Below are positions 14,474 to 16,279 of a stretch of DNA of 16,279 nt, in pieces. The notes under the pieces were generated by a model that saw only the letters and a list, made by a program, of their open reading frames with translations, did not search any database and was not told where the DNA came from. The DNA is from Verrucomicrobiota bacterium. GTDB taxonomy: Bacteria; Verrucomicrobiota; Verrucomicrobiia; Chthoniobacterales; JAFAMB01. Numbering within the stretch: the stretch's first letter is position 1; each line of letters begins with the position of its first letter. Both the position numbers and the translations under genes were made by a program. The stretch is from assembly GCA_019241095.1 (NCBI GenBank), contig JAFAXJ010000561.1, positions 1-16,279 on the forward strand. Reading direction: 5' to 3'.

Positions 14474-14841
14474 TTAAAATCTAACCCAATCGCCTTCGTC
14501 CCATGAACGCTGAAATTGAGACCCGTTCGGATTCACCAGGACTACCCGCAGCTTTTTACTTTCACCTTTATACGGGTCAATGCCGAAGGTTTCGTTAGAC
14601 ACCTTAAATCTGATACGATCTCTCGCGTATCGGCGAACGATTTCGGTAACATCAACATAGCGGCCATGTCTCCCATAGGATGCCTGGACCACTCGGCGGC
14701 CGTAATGATATCCAGGGTAATACCCGGGCCGGTATCCTTCCGGAGGACCGTTAGGCGGCGGTGGGGTATATACTCTTTGGGCTAAAGCACTTTCAGCAAG
14801 CAATAAGACAAAACAAACAAAATCAATCGAGGGGTTTTCAT
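14474..14841 (-). pseudogene. Small exported Tyr/Pro-rich protein, apparently frameshifted in its signal peptide
   Basis: The long frame (to ATG 14893) encodes a Pro/Gly/Tyr-rich stretch (VYTPPPPNGPPEGYRPGYY) and then a compact C-terminal domain with VDVTEIVRR, FKVSNETFGIDPYKGESKKLRVV and a final WDEGDWVRF. This looks like the small DnaJ-C11/DUF3395-type domain found in many bacterial exported proteins; that assignment is tentative. The ORF's own N-terminus is a poor signal sequence. However, an ATG at 14841 in the next frame begins MKTPRLILFVL, a textbook signal-peptide start, which ends at a TAG at 14782. Joining it to LLLAESALAQ in the main frame would give a complete signal peptide. The frames would meet at the repeat CAAAACAAACAAAA (14809-14822), where gain of one 4-base unit would restore the frame. 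It may be a true mutation, a sequencing error or phase-variable. It is on the same strand as crtB. Confidence 0.6.
14809..14822 (-). repeat. Short TTTG-type tandem repeat at the presumed frameshift
   Basis: Read on the minus strand this is TTTTGTTTGTTTTG, an imperfect run of TTTG units inside the hydrophobic core of the presumed signal peptide. Slippage by one four-base unit shifts the frame by one. The three-unit length is short for classical phase variation, so an old mutation is at least as likely. Confidence 0.45.
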
Positions 14842-15024
14842 TGGTATAATCAGGTTGCAAATACTGTTGATTCGGATCCGGAACTGAATGCAAATAGTTG
14901 TTGTGAAACCAGCCGATCGGCGCTTCTCGTCAACCGATCACATCAATTCGTGCTCATAAATACGGCCAGCGCCGTCACGGAATACGAACCGTTTACGACG
15001 TGGGAAAGGACGCCCGCGTCTTTT

Positions 15025-15429
15025 TCATGCTCGGGTCCGCCGTTCCCGGATCGCTTCTTCCAACATGTCATTCAGTTCATCCGGAAGAAAAGGTTTAAGA
15101 AGATGATGCTTGAATCCCGCCTTTATGCTTTTGGCTCGATCCGCTTCCATCCCGTAGCCGCTCATAGCGATGGCATAAACAGGGTGCTTGAATTCCGCAC
15201 TCCTCATTAATTCCCATCCATCACCATCGGGCAATCCAATATCAGAAATCAGCACGTCCAAATCGGCAGTTTGTGCGGCTGCCAATCCTTCATGCATCGT
15301 TTTAGCGACGTCGATCTTATGTCCGAGCTGTTCAAGATACATCTGCAAGTATCTCAGCGTATCTGAATGATTCTCAACGATCAGGATGCGCAGCGACTCA
15401 TTTTGCCGAGAAGAAGTAGGCGCGCTCAT
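15025..15429 (-). CDS. Single-domain response regulator (CheY-like receiver)
   Basis: A cytoplasmic phospho-signalling protein that receives a phosphate from a histidine kinase and has no output domain. The 134-aa protein is one receiver domain: acceptor D63 in ISDIGLPDGDGWEL, switch Ser S90 in AMSGYG, and K112 in LLKPF. The acidic pair before the acceptor, usually Asp-Asp, is E19-N20 (VENHSDT), a variant I associate with receiver domains of hybrid histidine kinases. Magnesium binding and phosphorylation probably remain possible, but may differ. No kinase is in the window. It sits between crtI and the small exported protein on the same strand, but the flanking gaps of 353 bp and about 180 bp argue against a tight operon. 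ATG start at 15429 without an obvious Shine-Dalgarno. Confidence 0.92.
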   Translation of the reverse strand: MSAPTSSRQNESLRILIVENHSDTLRYLQMYLEQLGHKIDVAKTMHEGLAAAQTADLDVLISDIGLPDGDGWELMRSAEFKHPVYAIAMSGYGMEADRAKSIKAGFKHHLLKPFLPDELNDMLEEAIRERRTRA

Positions 15430-15782
15430 CAGATAGATTTCGCGAGCCGAACCGGTGGAGTATGTACCTGGATCTAATTTAGGAATCTTTAATCAACGGA
15501 AGCTCTCATGAAATTTAGCGCCCCAGATTCGGTCCTTCACTGCTTGCGCAAAGTACCGCATGCCGAACTAGCGAGCGACCCTGAGGTTTGCCGGGGAGAA
15601 AGCGTCAAAGATAAACGGTAGCGCGCTGCTTCGATCCCGATTCCATCCTCGACGACATTCAAACAATACGCAACCTTTAGAATGGGTGTAGTACATACAA
15701 AAAAGAGCTCCATCCTCCTATAAAGCTAACGTCCTTCAGGCATCCTTACCGTAAAGACAACGCTCTTGGGAGATGGATCAAC
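15430..15782. other. 353-bp gap between crtI and the response regulator with overlapping tiny ORFs
   Basis: No recognised gene. On the minus strand a perfect AGGAGG (15714-15719) abuts an ATG at 15713 that opens a 58-codon frame ending at 15537 (begins MELFFVCTTP); another ATG at 15696 opens a 42-codon frame. On the plus strand an ATG at 15508, with GGAAG upstream, opens a 37-codon frame ending at 15621 (begins MKFSAPDSVL). These overlap each other on both strands, so at most one is real. Palindromes TTGCGCAA (15544-15551) and GCATGC (15558-15563) lie in the middle. It probably includes the response regulator promoter. Confidence 0.4.
15537..15713 (-). CDS. Doubtful 58-codon small ORF behind a consensus Shine-Dalgarno
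   Basis: The frame begins with ATG directly after AGGAGG (zero spacing, normally too close) and runs 58 codons to TGA. The predicted peptide (MELFFVCTTPILKVAYCLNV...) has a mildly hydrophobic start but no domain I recognise. The composition of its second half (SLTLSPRQTSGSLASS) looks like chance coding. It lies between crtI and the response regulator on their strand. It is listed because the ribosome binding site is the best on this strand and no larger gene uses it. Confidence 0.15.
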   Translation of the reverse strand: MELFFVCTTPILKVAYCLNVVEDGIGIEAARYRLSLTLSPRQTSGSLASSACGTLRKQ

Positions 15783-16279
15783 TCAAATTGCGCCTGGAAT
15801 CAGTCGGTCTAGCACTTTAGCGCTCGAAAGCACCCCGGGGAGGCCTGCGCCTGGATGGGTTCCGGCACCGACGAAGTACAAACCATTAACATCTTCGCTC
15901 TGGTTATGCGGTCTGAACCAAGCACTTTGAGTTAGCACCGGTTCAAATTGGAAAGCTGATCCTGCGAATGCGTCCAACTCATATTCGAAATTGGCCGGAC
16001 TGATAATCCGGTTTGTGACGACATGCTGGCGAAGGTTTGGGCAAACGGATTCCAACGCAATCAAGATGCTTTCAGCGTAACCTGCCTTGATGTTCTCCCA
16101 ATCAATATCGCCTTGCAGATTCGGCACGGGCGACAGGACGTAAAACGTGTCACAACCAGGTGGCGCTAAAGCAGGATCGGTTCGCGTCGGAGCATGCAAA
16201 TAAACAGAAAAATCGGAGGCTAACCGCTTGTGTTTGAAAATATCCTCTAGCAAGCCGCGGTAACGTTGGCCCAAAATGA
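15783..16279 (-). CDS. crtI: Phytoene desaturase, C-terminal part (cut by the window edge)
   Basis: FAD-dependent carotenoid desaturase that introduces double bonds into phytoene (or a C30 analogue). Only the last 165 or so residues are in the window, and the frame is open at the right edge. The TTG at 16274 that looks like a start is most likely an internal Leu, since the preceding codon continues a family-like sequence (ILGQRYRGLLEDIF). Diagnostic blocks are YLHAPTRTDPALAPPGCDTF followed by YVLSPVPNL, and the C-terminal FAD-binding block LYFVGAGTHPGAGLPGVLSSAK. The symbol is given for the CrtI/CrtN/CrtD family as a whole. It stands upstream of the crtB-like gene on the same strand, with the response regulator and small exported protein in between. 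Confidence 0.9.
   Translation of the reverse strand, partial: ILGQRYRGLLEDIFKHKRLASDFSVYLHAPTRTDPALAPPGCDTFYVLSPVPNLQGDIDWENIKAGYAESILIALESVCPNLRQHVVTNRIISPANFEYELDAFAGSAFQFEPVLTQSAWFRPHNQSEDVNGLYFVGAGTHPGAGLPGVLSSAKVLDRLIPGAI

Noticed and set aside
15508..15621. 37-codon plus-strand ORF beginning MKFSAPDSVL with GGAAG upstream
   Set aside because: Too short, no recognisable domain, and overlapped on the other strand by a frame with equal claim; kept only as part of the description of the gap.
1..16279. tRNA, rRNA, CRISPR, insertion sequence or integrase
   Set aside because: I looked for T-arm-like GTTCRANYC with matching stems, regularly spaced repeats, terminal inverted repeats and transposase motifs, and found none that held up by eye.

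Overview
The window reads like a chromosomal segment of a Gram-negative bacterium of about 50% GC. The gene mix is a periplasmic FKBP isomerase, PBP2, UvrC, an ExbB/ExbD/TPR envelope operon and a CrtI/CrtB carotenoid cluster. Most starts lack a clear Shine-Dalgarno sequence. This would fit a soil Verrucomicrobiota-like lineage, but that placement is an impression from gene content and style, not a proof. I saw no rRNA, tRNA, CRISPR array, transposase or integrase.

Left part (1-4849, minus strand): an FkpA/Mip-type peptidyl-prolyl isomerase lies downstream of the cell-elongation transpeptidase PBP2 (mrdA). A gap of about 375 bp with several small hairpins follows, then uvrC. The first two products act outside the cytoplasmic membrane; UvrC is cytoplasmic DNA repair.

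Middle part (5000-8800, plus strand): divergent from uvrC is a tight three-gene operon of an ExbB/TolQ-type proton-channel subunit, an ExbD/TolR-type subunit and an 862-residue exported TPR protein. The last junction is a 4-base ATGA overlap. It looks like a proton-motive-force-powered envelope machine in which the TPR protein is the periplasmic partner. No TonB or TolA is present.

Island-like gene (9119-12547, plus strand): a 1142-residue protein combines a STAND/AAA-type ATPase, a long TPR-like helical region and a complete C-terminal SpoIIE/RsbU-type PP2C phosphatase. It has a strong ribosome binding site, a GTG start, a structured 318-bp leader and a higher GC content than its neighbours. 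It is the most unusual item in the window.

Right part (12583-16279, minus strand, transcribed right to left): the 3' part of a CrtI-type phytoene desaturase (cut by the window edge), a 353-bp gap, a single-domain response regulator, a small exported protein that appears frameshifted in its signal peptide, a phytoene/squalene synthase (crtB-like) and a PlsC-type acyltransferase. The acyltransferase follows crtB in the same reading frame, separated only by TAA CAA and then a TTG start. Together crtI, crtB and the acyltransferase suggest a carotenoid pathway that may end in an acylated pigment; the acylation step is inference.
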